From JANNRR01 sp031401675 (GTDB lineage Bacteria; Pseudomonadota; Alphaproteobacteria; Rhodobacterales; Rhodobacteraceae), in NCBI GenBank assembly GCA_031401675.1, contig JANNRR010000125.1, positions 36,713 through 100,712 of the forward strand: a DNA stretch of 64,000 nucleotides. The letters are read 5' to 3'. Position numbers and translations under genes: made by a program. Shown here piece after piece: positions 9,937 through 18,556 of the stretch. Positions within the stretch are counted from its first letter, which is position 1. Each line of letters starts with the position of its first letter. The notes beneath the pieces were generated by a model that worked only from the letters and a program-made list of their open reading frames with translations, was not told the DNA's origin and did no database searches.

Positions 9937-11244
9937 TTACTTCGCCCGCGCCAGCATGAAGATCGCGACCAAGTCTTCTTTGGTCAGCGGGGCGTTCTTG
10001 TCCGGCGGCGGGGGCGGAGGGTTCGCCGTCCCGGCATTGGCCCCAACCGCCGCTACGAGACTGGCGGACAGCCCAGCCAGCGGCGCTATCGAGGCGATCC
10101 GCCGGTACAGATCGAACCAGAACGGCGCACCGAGGCCGATCAGGGCACCGGTGAGCAGGATCGACAGGAGCCATGCCGCAAGGGAAAGCAAGAAGGTCGG
10201 CTTGTCTTTTCCCGGACAACGGGCATCGACCACCGCTGGGTCGGCAGCGGACCGGCAATAGGGGAAATAGCTGTAGCCGATGGGCAGGCCCAGCCCCTCC
10301 AGCGTCGCCTGATTGGTGGACAGGATCACCTGCGCAGCCTCCGGCGCTGCGGCCTCGCATGCGGTTCTATCGTCGCCCGTCAGGGTGCTGCAGGACAGTT
10401 TTTCCTGTTCTTCCGCGAGTTTCTGCAATTCTTCGGCGCTGTAGGCCAGTACGACCCTTTCCCCGAGGGCGGAATCGCTGAAGAGTTGGACAACCACCAA
10501 GCGGCCATCGACATTCATGAACGCCGCCAACGCCATCCCGGCCAGTGCTGCATAGAGCCCAGAGCGGTGCTTGAAAATCGTGTGCATCCCCGCCGCAAGG
10601 CGTTCAAAGTTCGCGGCAATCGCCTCCAGCCGGTCGGCCAGAGTTGCCACCGGTGCCGTTGGAGGGACGGAAGCTGCCGGAGGTGGCGGCGAGACGAGCG
10701 GAGCCGTCGCGGGGGCTACGAGAGCCGCCGCTGGTTGGGCCGCCAATCCCGCCGGATCGGACAGAGGTGCTACAGGATCGGGCACCGGCACGGCAGGGTC
10801 GGCCAAAGTTGGCGTTGGGGCGACCGGTGCGGCAGGAGCGACCGGCAGTGCGGCTGAATCAATCGGCGCGGCTGCTAGTTTAGCGAGTTCGGTGCCGATG
10901 TCGGTGTTGGCCAGTTGCTGGATGAACTGGCGCAGGTCCAGCCAGTCGAGCCGCCCGGGGCTGGCCAGCGGGAACCACGACAGCCCGCGCCCGGCTTCGG
11001 TACTGGCTGCCGGGTTTCGGGTCATGGCATTCACGAATTCGGCGCGCAGATTGGGCTTGCTGCCATCCCCCAGCGCCCTCTTTTCTGCTTTGAACAAATC
11101 ATCGAACATGGTCCCGATCAGGCTTTGCAGGCCCTTGACCCTTTGCCGGACAAACCCGTGAATCACTTCGACAAAGGCGGTGGCAAGGGTCGACAGCACG
11201 ATTAGAACGGCGATAAGCGCCAGCAGGCTGGTGACGAAGTTCAT
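9937..11244 (-). CDS. uncharacterised membrane protein with Pro/Ala-rich linker
   Basis: 435 residues. A transmembrane segment at residues 5-27 is followed by a soluble part, a Pro/Ala-rich linker (about 130-205) and a C-terminal part with hydrophobic stretches around 230-250 and 345-370. The segments FMNVDGRLVVVQLFSDSAL and LGAPFWFDLYRRI resemble, from memory, a widespread uncharacterised bacterial family with NAD-containing and LGAPFWFD motifs. Four cysteines (two flanking TLTGDDRTA, plus FPYCRS and DARCPG) may form periplasmic disulfides. The start has GGAGGAG just upstream. It stands alone between GH51 and tRNA-Gln. Function unknown. Confidence 0.75.
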   Translation of the reverse strand: MNFVTSLLALIAVLIVLSTLATAFVEVIHGFVRQRVKGLQSLIGTMFDDLFKAEKRALGDGSKPNLRAEFVNAMTRNPAASTEAGRGLSWFPLASPGRLDWLDLRQFIQQLANTDIGTELAKLAAAPIDSAALPVAPAAPVAPTPTLADPAVPVPDPVAPLSDPAGLAAQPAAALVAPATAPLVSPPPPAASVPPTAPVATLADRLEAIAANFERLAAGMHTIFKHRSGLYAALAGMALAAFMNVDGRLVVVQLFSDSALGERVVLAYSAEELQKLAEEQEKLSCSTLTGDDRTACEAAAPEAAQVILSTNQATLEGLGLPIGYSYFPYCRSAADPAVVDARCPGKDKPTFLLSLAAWLLSILLTGALIGLGAPFWFDLYRRIASIAPLAGLSASLVAAVGANAGTANPPPPPPDKNAPLTKEDLVAIFMLARAK

Positions 11245-11496
11245 TTCCCACTCCTCCGGTTAGAATAAGATTTGCGTCGACTTAATTACCGGCAGAATAG
11301 CACGCCGAGGACGTTCAGAATAGCAGGTAGTATCGCTGGAAAGGCCTGCCGTCGGTTGCACAGGAATTGCCGCGCTGTGGATTGCAGAGATTGGCTGTGG
11401 CCAAGCCGAAACAGTCGCCCGCAGCGGAGCGGCTAATGGGGCCGGGCTGCGGGATCATTCTGAAGGCGGTGGCAGATCCGGGCAACTTGCGCCGGA

Positions 11497-11571
11497 TGGC
11501 TGGGGCGGGAGGGATCGAACCTCCGTATGTCGGTACCAAAAACCGATGCCTTACCGCTTGGCGACGCCCCA
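11497..11571 (-). tRNA. tRNA-Gln (anticodon TTG)
   Basis: Folds on the minus strand: acceptor TGGGGCG/CGCCCCA, D-arm GCC..GGC, anticodon stem TCGGT/ACCGA with loop TTTTGGT (anticodon TTG), T-arm GGAGG-TTCGATC-CCTCC, discriminator G and encoded CCA at 11497-11499. 75 nt in total. Confidence 0.95.
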
Positions 11572-11695
11572 ACTGCGCGAGTGTTTACGGGAGCAGGGGC
11601 AAGGCCGCAAGCCAAAAAACCCTGACAATCGGGCCGAGCCGGGCACCGGCAAGGCGCGGATTGCAGCGGCCGCCGGGCTTGGCTATGCCGGGCCC

Positions 11696-12865
11696 ATGCA
11701 GGATGCGGATGTCATCATACTGGGTGCCGGGGCTGCCGGGATGATGTGCGCCATCGAGGCGGGGCGTCGCGGGCGGCGGGTGCTCTTGATCGATCATGTG
11801 GCGGCGGCGGGCGAGAAGATCCGGATTTCGGGCGGCGGGCGCTGCAACTTTACCAACCTGGAGATCGCGCCGGAGCGGTTCCTGTCGCAGAACCCGCGAT
11901 TTGCGCTGTCGGCGCTGAAGCGCTTCACGGCGGCGGATTTCATTGCCCGGGTCGATGCGGCGGGGATCGCCTGGCATGAGAAGGGGCTGGGGCAGCTGTT
12001 CTGCGACGGACCGGCCACGCAGATCACCGCGATGCTGCTGCGCGACATGGCCGGGGCCGGGGTCGGGCTGCAACTCGCGACCGAGGTGCGCACCGTGCGG
12101 CAGGCCACCGGGTTTGTGGTCGAGACCAGCCGGGGGGAGGTGGCGGCGCCGGCGCTGGTGGTGGCGACAGGTGGCAAGTCGATCCCGAAGATGGGGGCGA
12201 CGGGTTTTGGGTACCGGCTGGCCGAGCAGTTCGGGGTGCCGCTGGTTGACACGAGGCCGGGGCTGGTGCCGCTGACCTTTGGCGGGGCGGCGCTGGAGGC
12301 GATGCGCGGGCTGGCGGGGGTGGCGGTCGAGGCGCGGGTTTCGTGCAACGGCATCGGCTTTGACGAGGGCCTGCTGTTCACGCACCGCGGGCTGTCGGGG
12401 CCGTCGATCCTGCAGATATCGAGCTACTGGCGCGAGGGCGACGGGTTGGTGATCGATCTGGCGCGGGGCCGCGATCTGGCGGCGGAACTGCGGGGGTTGC
12501 GGCGCGAGACCGGGCGGATCTCAGTGAAGAACGCGCTGGCGCGGGTGTTGCCGGAAAAGCTGGCGCAGCTGATGACCGGTGGCACCGAAGGCACGATCGG
12601 CGACCAGTCGAACGCGGGTATCGACCGGCTGGCGGCGGCGGTACAGCGCTGGCCGGTGCTGCCGACCGGGTCCGAGGGCTACCGTACCGCCGAGGTGACG
12701 CTGGGCGGGGTCTCGACGGCGGCGCTGGACGCGCGGACGATGGAGGTGCGGTCGGTGCCGGGGCTGTATTTCATCGGCGAGGTGGTCGATGTGACCGGCT
12801 GGCTGGGCGGCTACAACTTCCAGTGGGCCTGGTCGTCGGGCTGGGCGGCGGGGCAGGTTGTCTGA
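11696..12865 (+). CDS. NAD(P)/FAD-dependent oxidoreductase, BaiN/HI0933 family
   Basis: 389-residue flavoprotein. The N-terminal dinucleotide-binding motif VIILGAGAAGMMCAIEAGRRG is followed by ISGGGRCNFTN, typical of the HI0933-like family. The C-terminal part has GGVSTAALDARTMEV and GLYFIGEVVDVTGWLGGYNFQWAWSSG, the second FAD-contacting region. An upstream in-frame codon at 11546 would place the start inside the tRNA, so ATG 11696 is taken. The physiological substrate of this family is mostly unknown. A hairpin with a T run follows at 12936-12956. Confidence 0.88.
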   Translation: MQDADVIILGAGAAGMMCAIEAGRRGRRVLLIDHVAAAGEKIRISGGGRCNFTNLEIAPERFLSQNPRFALSALKRFTAADFIARVDAAGIAWHEKGLGQLFCDGPATQITAMLLRDMAGAGVGLQLATEVRTVRQATGFVVETSRGEVAAPALVVATGGKSIPKMGATGFGYRLAEQFGVPLVDTRPGLVPLTFGGAALEAMRGLAGVAVEARVSCNGIGFDEGLLFTHRGLSGPSILQISSYWREGDGLVIDLARGRDLAAELRGLRRETGRISVKNALARVLPEKLAQLMTGGTEGTIGDQSNAGIDRLAAAVQRWPVLPTGSEGYRTAEVTLGGVSTAALDARTMEVRSVPGLYFIGEVVDVTGWLGGYNFQWAWSSGWAAGQVV

Positions 12866-12890
12866 GGCTGGCCGGGCGGCGGGGTCGGGG

Positions 12891-12920
12891 CTCCGGCGGG
12901 GATATTCTTAGAACAAAGAG
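12891..12920. repeat. short dispersed repeat (GGGGATATTC...AGAACAAAGAG)
   Basis: One of three close copies in the window (also 18141-18172 and 36761-36790) sharing CCGGCGGGGATNTTNNNAGAACAAAGA or a near variant. All lie just outside a gene. They look like the short intergenic repeats often seen in Rhodobacterales genomes. Confidence 0.6.
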
Positions 12921-12935
12921 GGGGGAGCTCGGAGC

Positions 12936-12956
12936 GTCCCGACTCGGGACATTTTT
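12936..12956 (+). terminator. intrinsic terminator after the BaiN-like gene
   Basis: GTCCCG-ACT-CGGGAC followed by ATTTTT: a 6-bp GC stem, 3-nt loop and T run, 70 bp after the stop codon. Confidence 0.65.
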
Positions 12957-12990
12957 GGACTGTTTGATATCAAGGGCTTAAGGGTTTCGA

Positions 12991-13005
12991 TTAACCCGTT
13001 CTTAA
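12991..13005. promoter_or_regulatory. CtrA-type box TTAA-N7-TTAA
   Basis: TTAA CCCGTTC TTAA matches the CtrA consensus of alphaproteobacteria. It lies within an AT-richer patch (also CTTAAGGGTT) in the gap between two convergent genes. No obvious target gene starts nearby, and the 13006-13152 remainder has no convincing ORF. Confidence 0.4.
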
Positions 13006-13152
13006 GTCCTTTGCCGGGTCAGTCGGTTTCGATCTGCAAGTGCGGCAGTGCGGCATCACGCAAGACGCGCGTCCGTGCGCGTGAGAGGTGCGGGGGCCGC
13101 ATGGGCTGTCGGTCGTGCGTCCAGACCCTTCTTTGTCGGGTCGCGGTGCTGT

Positions 13153-14004
13153 TCAAAGCCGGAACGGGTCGGCCTTGGCCAGGCGGTCCAGAGCCATCAG
13201 CGTGTCCAGCAAGCGCGGCATGTCGGCCAGCGCCATCATGTTGGGGCCGTCGGAGGGCGCATTGTCGGGGTCCTGATGGGTTTCGATGAACAGGCCGGCG
13301 ATGCCGAGGCTGACGGCGGCGCGGGCCATCACCGGAGCGAACCGGCGGTCGCCGCCCGAAGCGCTGCCGAGACCGCCAGGCTGCTGCACCGAATGGGTGG
13401 CATCCATGATCACCGGGTAGAGGGTCTGCATCATGATCGGCAGGGCGCGCATGTCGGTGACCAGAGTGTTGTAGCCAAAGCTGCTGCCGCGTTCGGTCAG
13501 GATTATGCGGGTATTGCCGGTCGAGGCGACCTTGGCCGCGACATTTTCCATGTCCCACGGGGCGAGGAACTGGCCTTTCTTGATGTTGATGGCGGCGCCG
13601 GTGGCCCCGGCGGCCAGCAGGAGGTCGGTCTGGCGGCAGAGGAAGGCGGGGATCTGCAGCACATCGACGACGCCGGCCACTTCGGCGCAGTGCGCCTGTT
13701 CATGCACATCGGTCAGGACCGGCACGCCGAGTGCTGCCTTGACCGCGGCCAGCACCTGCAGCCCGGCCGCCATGCCGAGGCCGCGTTTGCCGGTCAGCGA
13801 AGTGCGGTTGGCCTTGTCATAGCTGGCCTTGAAGATGAACTGCGCCCCGGCGGCGGCGCAGGCGTCGCGCATGCTGCCGGCAATCATCTGGGCGTGGTCG
13901 GCGCTTTCCAGCTGGCACGGGCCGGCGATCAGGGTCAGCGGGCGGTCGTTGCCGACGGTCACGCCGCCAATCGTGACCTCACGCATCACCGGCCCGCTGG
14001 TCAC
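13153..14004 (-). CDS. kdsA: 3-deoxy-D-manno-octulosonate 8-phosphate synthase
   Basis: 283 residues. Condenses phosphoenolpyruvate with arabinose 5-phosphate to make KDO 8-phosphate for lipopolysaccharide and for the linker of some capsules. Family motifs: LIAGPCQLES, FKASYDKANRTS, DVHEQ, FLCRQTDLL, MDATHSVQQPGG and FIETHQD. Cys30 in AGPC sits where the metal-independent enzymes have Asn, so this is the metal-dependent class; His, Glu and Asp ligands in DATHS, FIETH and SDGPN are present. The GTG start overlaps the kpsE-like stop (GTGA); ATG 13986 is an alternative. Placement behind capsule-export genes suggests a capsule role. Confidence 0.93.
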   Translation of the reverse strand: MTSGPVMREVTIGGVTVGNDRPLTLIAGPCQLESADHAQMIAGSMRDACAAAGAQFIFKASYDKANRTSLTGKRGLGMAAGLQVLAAVKAALGVPVLTDVHEQAHCAEVAGVVDVLQIPAFLCRQTDLLLAAGATGAAINIKKGQFLAPWDMENVAAKVASTGNTRIILTERGSSFGYNTLVTDMRALPIMMQTLYPVIMDATHSVQQPGGLGSASGGDRRFAPVMARAAVSLGIAGLFIETHQDPDNAPSDGPNMMALADMPRLLDTLMALDRLAKADPFRL

Positions 14005-15800
14005 GCCGAGACCTGTTCACGCAGGATCGAGGCGGTCATCGACAGCATCAGGTAGATGCCGGCAAAGATCATGAAGGCCATGAACGTATCCTCGAACGCG
14101 CGCGGGTAGGTCGGTTCGTCCGGGGCGACCGGGTTGACGCTGACCGAGAGGTAGCGGACCTGACGATTGGCTTCGACCCGGGCGGTTTCCATCGATTCCA
14201 GGGCCGAGGCCAGCATCAGTTGCCGGGTCTGGACATCGGCCTGCGCGGCAAGAAGCTCGGACTGGATCTGGGCCAGCGACAGGCCCCCAGCCTCGCCCAC
14301 CGTCATCTTGGCCCGGGTCGCCGCAATCTGTTCCTCCAGATTGGCGATGCGGTTGCGGACCGGATCGACGCGGGCCTTGCTGGGGTTGGCGTTGGCAAGG
14401 AGTTCGTCCAGCGTCAGTTGTTCCTGGGTCAGTTGCGACTGCAGCGTGCTGATCTGGGTGGCCAGCATCGACAGTTCGACTTCGGAATTCAGCACCTTGT
14501 AGGTTTCCTGCAGGTCCACCACCTTGCGCTGCGCCGCCAGCATGTTGGCTTCGGCATCGGCAAAGCTTTCGCGGGCACCCTGCATCTGATCCTCGCGGAC
14601 CCGCTGCGTCAGCTGATCGACCTGTTGTTCGGCGTAGGAAATCAGCGCCTTGGAAAAGCTGGCCGACACTTGCGGGTCAAGGGCGATCACCTCCATCCGG
14701 ATGATGCCTTCGGTCGGGTCGAAACCGATCTTGACGTTGCGTTTGTAGAGCCGGTACGCCGCTTCGTCGGTGGCGTCGGCTTCAAGGCGCTGCAGGGCGT
14801 CGACGTCGGCCTGGCTGAAGTGCGCCTTGAAGTCCTGGTCGGCATCCAGCCGCTGCATGGCGTCGCGCGATTCCAGATAGTCCTGCACGTTGATCGAGTC
14901 GGTAGCGGTGGCGAAGGCGGTGCCGGAAAACAGCCCGCCCATGGCCGAGGCCCCGGGTGCTTCGGCCTGGGTGATCACGAAGGCCGAGCGGGTGGCATAA
15001 AGCGGCGTTGCGATGGTGTAGAAATAGATTGCCGCCAGTACCGTCGGCAGCGCGATGAAGAAAGCGAGGCGGGCGGTGAGCAGCAGCGATTTGCGCCGCC
15101 GCCGTTTGGCCAGGTCGCGCTGGATCGTCATGATGTCCTGCACCCGGCTGACCTCTGGCCGGACGTCCTTTGACGGCGGCGGGGCCGGGCGCACGGTCTG
15201 GGGCAGGTTGGCAGGGCCGGGTTGCGGCGTGGTCTGCAGCGCGCGGGACGGATCGTCCGGGACCACCAGTTCCAGCATGTTCGAACGCTGGAACGGATCG
15301 ATGCCCTGGCGGCGCAACAGCCGGACGGCGTCGAAATCCGAGGTGGCGGGCAGCCCGTATTTCTGGGCCATGCGCCGGGCCATGCGCAACTGCCGCCCGG
15401 TCAGGCTTTCGCGGCGGATGGCGTCCTGTTCGGCTTCGGCGTCGACATCCTGCGGCGAGGATATGTTGGGGTTTATGGCGGTGGGAAAGCGGTCGGTGCC
15501 AAAGCCGTCATCGGCGGGGTGAAACAATCCCGGGTCGTCGGAGGCGGCGGGCGGCGTGACGGACACAGGATCGGCGCGGGCGCCGCCGGAGCCCGGCCCG
15601 GTCGGATGAGCCTGCTGCCCGGGTGCTGCGGCGACGGGTGCTGTGGGGCCGGTTGCGGTGGGGGCACGCACGGATTGCGACATCCGCATGATTTCGATCA
15701 CCGAGCGTGACGCCGACCCGCCAACCTCGGTCGAGGTCGGGACCGTCAGCGGGGCGGCCCGCCGGATGCGGAACTTCTTAGCCCTGGGTTTCATAGTCAT
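14001..15800 (-). CDS. capsule polysaccharide export inner-membrane protein (KpsE/CtrB/BexC type)
   Basis: 599 residues. An N-terminal cytoplasmic part of about 240 residues is followed by a transmembrane helix (LLLTARLAFFIALPTVLAAI), a long periplasmic coiled-coil region (about 400-540), and a second helix near the C-terminus (FMAFMIFAGIYLMLSM). This two-helix layout is that of polysaccharide co-polymerases linking the inner-membrane ABC exporter to the outer-membrane pore. Classical KpsE proteins are near 380 residues, so the Pro/Ala-rich and charged N-terminal extension is extra. It overlaps kpsT by 16 bp or more and kdsA by 4 bp. No kpsM permease gene is present in the window. Confidence 0.83.
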   Translation of the reverse strand: MTMKPRAKKFRIRRAAPLTVPTSTEVGGSASRSVIEIMRMSQSVRAPTATGPTAPVAAAPGQQAHPTGPGSGGARADPVSVTPPAASDDPGLFHPADDGFGTDRFPTAINPNISSPQDVDAEAEQDAIRRESLTGRQLRMARRMAQKYGLPATSDFDAVRLLRRQGIDPFQRSNMLELVVPDDPSRALQTTPQPGPANLPQTVRPAPPPSKDVRPEVSRVQDIMTIQRDLAKRRRRKSLLLTARLAFFIALPTVLAAIYFYTIATPLYATRSAFVITQAEAPGASAMGGLFSGTAFATATDSINVQDYLESRDAMQRLDADQDFKAHFSQADVDALQRLEADATDEAAYRLYKRNVKIGFDPTEGIIRMEVIALDPQVSASFSKALISYAEQQVDQLTQRVREDQMQGARESFADAEANMLAAQRKVVDLQETYKVLNSEVELSMLATQISTLQSQLTQEQLTLDELLANANPSKARVDPVRNRIANLEEQIAATRAKMTVGEAGGLSLAQIQSELLAAQADVQTRQLMLASALESMETARVEANRQVRYLSVSVNPVAPDEPTYPRAFEDTFMAFMIFAGIYLMLSMTASILREQVSA

Positions 15801-16437
15801 AAAGGCGCTTCGCTTCTTCCAAGGTGTCGAACATGTGCAACTGGCCGTTCAGGAGCACGGCGGCCGAACGGCAGAATTTCTCGAGCGTGGCGGCCTGATG
15901 CGACACCACGATCACGGTGGCGTTCTTCAGCCGGTCCTTCAACATCGAGCCCGCCTTGCGGTTGAACTCGACATCGGTGGTGGCGGGCATGCCTTCGTCG
16001 ATCAGGTAGATGTCGAACTCCAGCGCCAGCATCAGCGCAAAGGAAAACCGCGCCTTCATGCCCTGGCTGTAGGTGCCGAGCGGCATGTCGAAATACTCCT
16101 CGATGCCGCAGAGCCAGCGGCAGAACGCCTCGACATAGTCGGGATCAAGTCCGTAGAGGCGGGCGATGTAGCGGGCATTTTCGGTGGCTGTGTGTTTGGA
16201 GACGACGCCGCCCATGAAGCCGAGCGGGAAAGAGATGCGGCAGCCCCGCCGGATCTCGCCCTCATCCGGTTTTTCCAGACCGGCCATCATGTTGATGACG
16301 GTGGTCTTGCCGGTGCCGTTCGGGGCCAGGATGCCGAGGGAATTGCCGAGTTCCACGCGGAACGACGCCCGATCGAGGATGATCTTGCGTTGCTTGCCCG
16401 TCCAGAAGGACTTGCTGACGTTACTGAACTCGAGCAT
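15778..16437 (-). CDS. kpsT: capsule polysaccharide ABC exporter ATP-binding protein
   Basis: 219 residues, the usual KpsT length. Walker A is APNGTGKTT, the signature is the KpsT-type variant YSQGMKARF, and Walker B is FDIYLIDEG, all as in capsule and O-antigen exporters rather than importers. ATG 16437 (MLEFSNVSK) is preferred to the TTG at 16446 because it gives the normal KpsT N-terminus. It is first in a kpsT-kpsE-kdsA cluster. Its permease partner KpsM must be encoded elsewhere. The 187-bp leader is relatively AT-rich and contains CCCGT-ACAG-ACGGG (minus strand). Confidence 0.88.
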   Translation of the reverse strand: MLEFSNVSKSFWTGKQRKIILDRASFRVELGNSLGILAPNGTGKTTVINMMAGLEKPDEGEIRRGCRISFPLGFMGGVVSKHTATENARYIARLYGLDPDYVEAFCRWLCGIEEYFDMPLGTYSQGMKARFSFALMLALEFDIYLIDEGMPATTDVEFNRKAGSMLKDRLKNATVIVVSHQAATLEKFCRSAAVLLNGQLHMFDTLEEAKRLYDYETQG

Positions 16438-16624
16438 CACGACCAACCGGCACTGCTTGCCTGTACCCGTCTGTACGGGATTATTATTAACGACAGTTGT
16501 TAGACCGTCTTTCTGGCGGCATTATGTCGGATTGCGCGGGGGATTTACAACGCTGATCGCGCCGGGGCGGTGATTTTTCGGTGAAGATGCACCGATATCG
16601 CGCGGGATCGCGGCTTGACGCGGC

Positions 16625-17893
16625 TTAACGCGGCTGCCGGGCCCAGCGGCCAAGGCGCAGAACGCGGGCGGCCAAGAGGCCTGCGGGTGCGGTGAACAGG
16701 CTGAAGACGATGCCAAGCCGCGCCGCTTCCTGCACCGCGCCGCCGGGCAGGGCAGCGCTGGTCATCAAGAGCGGTACGCAGAAGCCGGTGCCGGTGATGA
16801 TGCCGACGACGGCCAGATCGGCACGGCTGATGCCCTTTGGCAGGCCAAGACCGCTGAGCCGCGCCGCCAGCAGGCCGCCGGCAAGGACACCCAGCGGCTT
16901 GCCAAGGGTCAGGGCAAAGAACACGACGGTGGTGGCGGGCAGGAAGGCATCAGTGACGGCGCCGCCGTTCAGCAGGCCGAACAGAAACAGCGTGCCGGCG
17001 ACCGGAATGGTCAGCAAGTGCGCGATGCGGTTCAGCATGTCGTTCAGGTATTCCTCGACTTCGGCAAAGAAGCCGAAGGCCCGGTCGGAATGCGGAATTG
17101 CGGGGATGACCGGCAACAGACCGAGGGCCGGGTGCAGGCCGGCCTCCTGAAACCCGAACCAGCTGGCGAGGCCCGCAACCAGCCAGGGGGCGACGCCGGC
17201 CCGGCGGACCAGACGGGAAAACGGCCGCGCCGGATTGGCATTGTCGAACCGGCGCGGGCTCCAGACGCAGAGGCCGTAGGCCAGTCCGACCGCCGCCGCC
17301 GGCAGAATGAGCCAGAGCGGTTTCAGATCGCCAAGCGGGTTGACCAGGCCGAGGATCAGCAGGGTGCCGAGATCGCCGACAATTGCCAGCAGCATCAGGA
17401 ACCGCAGCGCCGGATGTGTCGGGCCGAACACGGCGCGGCCGACGACATAGGCCAGCACCAGGTCGGTCGCCGCCGGGATTGCCCAGCCACCGCGCAGATC
17501 GACCCATTCGGCGTTGCGGGTGGTGGCGGCAATGGCCAGATAGATCAGCATCGGCAGGACCATGCTGCCAAGGGCTGCGGCCAGCGGCACGATGGCGTGT
17601 TCGCCGCGCAGCGCCCCGCCACGTTGCGCCAGGTCCTCCCACAACTCCTTGCCCGCCAACAGGAAGAACAGCGCCATCAGCACGGTGTTGACCAGATAGT
17701 GCAGCGTCAGGGTGCGGTGGCCGAGCCCGGTGGCGTCGGGGTTGGGATAGCCGATCGGAAAGCCGTCGATCAGCCGCCATTCGATCAGGTCGAGGTAGGA
17801 AAACGGCGCGATGTTGGCCCAGACCAGTCCGACCAGGGCACCCGCCAGCAGGCAGAGCGCGAATGTGGTCATGAAATGCGAGACGCGGTACAC
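16625..17893 (-). CDS. nhaA: NhaA-type Na+/H+ antiporter, divergent active site
   Basis: 422 residues with about 12 hydrophobic segments. NhaA landmarks: WAIPAATDLVLAYVVG (the TD motif of helix IV), ALTLGKPLGV (Lys on helix X), and GISRADLAVVGIITGTGFCVPLL near the end. The paired-aspartate motif of helix V, DDLG in E. coli, reads VGDLG here (Gly173-Asp174), so the first aspartate is replaced. The open frame extends far upstream but that part is proline-rich and compositionally unlike protein, so GTG 17893 (VYRVSHF) is taken; ATG 17872 is an alternative. Role in the family: exports Na+ in exchange for H+. Whether this variant does so is open. Confidence 0.85.
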   Translation of the reverse strand: MYRVSHFMTTFALCLLAGALVGLVWANIAPFSYLDLIEWRLIDGFPIGYPNPDATGLGHRTLTLHYLVNTVLMALFFLLAGKELWEDLAQRGGALRGEHAIVPLAAALGSMVLPMLIYLAIAATTRNAEWVDLRGGWAIPAATDLVLAYVVGRAVFGPTHPALRFLMLLAIVGDLGTLLILGLVNPLGDLKPLWLILPAAAVGLAYGLCVWSPRRFDNANPARPFSRLVRRAGVAPWLVAGLASWFGFQEAGLHPALGLLPVIPAIPHSDRAFGFFAEVEEYLNDMLNRIAHLLTIPVAGTLFLFGLLNGGAVTDAFLPATTVVFFALTLGKPLGVLAGGLLAARLSGLGLPKGISRADLAVVGIITGTGFCVPLLMTSAALPGGAVQEAARLGIVFSLFTAPAGLLAARVLRLGRWARQPR

Positions 17894-18140
17894 GCTGGTC
17901 TGATCCCCGGGGGTCTGGGCGGGGCATAGTCGATAGGCCGGGCGCTGGCAATCGGGCGGTGGCTCGGCGGAGGATCGGGGAGGCCGGGCGGGCGGATCGC
18001 GTGTACACCGGGGTGGGGCGGATACGGCGGGGCCTGTCTCCGGCGGGGGTCCTTGTGGAAAAAGGGCGCATGATGAGGCGGGGGGGTGGCCGAGGAAGAA
18101 CGCGCGAACCGGGGCTGGGCGGGTGTGGTGGAGGGGCCGG

Positions 18141-18172
18141 CCTCCGGCGGGGATGTTTGAAGAACAAAGAAG
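18141..18172. repeat. short dispersed repeat (GGGGATGTTTGAAGAACAAAGAAG)
   Basis: Second copy of the family seen at 12891 and 36761. It lies in the 660-bp region between nhaA and the UDG-like gene. Apart from this repeat and the broken duplicate at 18310-18502, that region (17894-18556) shows only low-complexity GC-rich sequence. Confidence 0.6.
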
Positions 18173-18309
18173 TGCGGGGGGCGGGGCGGGGCGGGTGTGT
18201 GATTGGCGATTTCCGGATTTAGCGCCTGTGCCGGGCGGACCGCGCACCTATGAGGGTGCGAGGCTTATTGCAGCAGGGTTAAGGGCCCCTGGCAGTCACG
18301 CTTGAGGAT

Positions 18310-18502
18310 ATGGGAAGTGCACGGGGATCGGTGGGGTTGGCGGCCGGTGGAAGGGCGGGATTGGCGTCGGAGATCGCCGGATGCCGGTGTTGTGCCGAGC
18401 GGTTCGCGGTGACGGCAACGGCGCATGAACCGCGCCCGGTGGCGTGGTTCCGGCCGGGCGCGCGGATCCTGCTGGCAGGGCAGGCGCCGGGGGTGCGGGT
18501 GC
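18310..18502 (+). pseudogene. truncated duplicate of the 5' end of the UDG-like gene
   Basis: Bases 18353-18502 match 18597-18746 with about 14 differences in 150 and no gaps, an offset of 244 bp. The translated copy (SEIAGCRCCAERFAVTATAH, then WFRPGARILLAGQAPG) parallels residues 20-60 of the intact gene. After VRVPGG the similarity stops and the frame runs into unrelated sequence, losing the catalytic remainder. An ATG at 18310 opens the frame. This is a decayed partial tandem duplication. Confidence 0.75.
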
Positions 18503-18556
18503 CGGGCGGGTTTGGCGGGGGTGACGGCCCCAGGCCGCGGTGCTTGGGGAACACGG

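Noticed and set aside
11546..11695. Earlier in-frame start for the BaiN-like gene
   Set aside because: It would begin inside tRNA-Gln and add residues with no flavoprotein similarity.
13011..13289. Small Cys-rich plus-strand ORF between baiN and kdsA
   Set aside because: Runs into kdsA antisense sequence, has no ribosome site and no recognisable pattern.
17894..18247. N-terminal extension of nhaA by about 118 residues in the same frame
   Set aside because: The extension is almost entirely Pro/Ala/Arg and overlaps a dispersed repeat; it does not resemble NhaA, whose first helix starts just after 17893.
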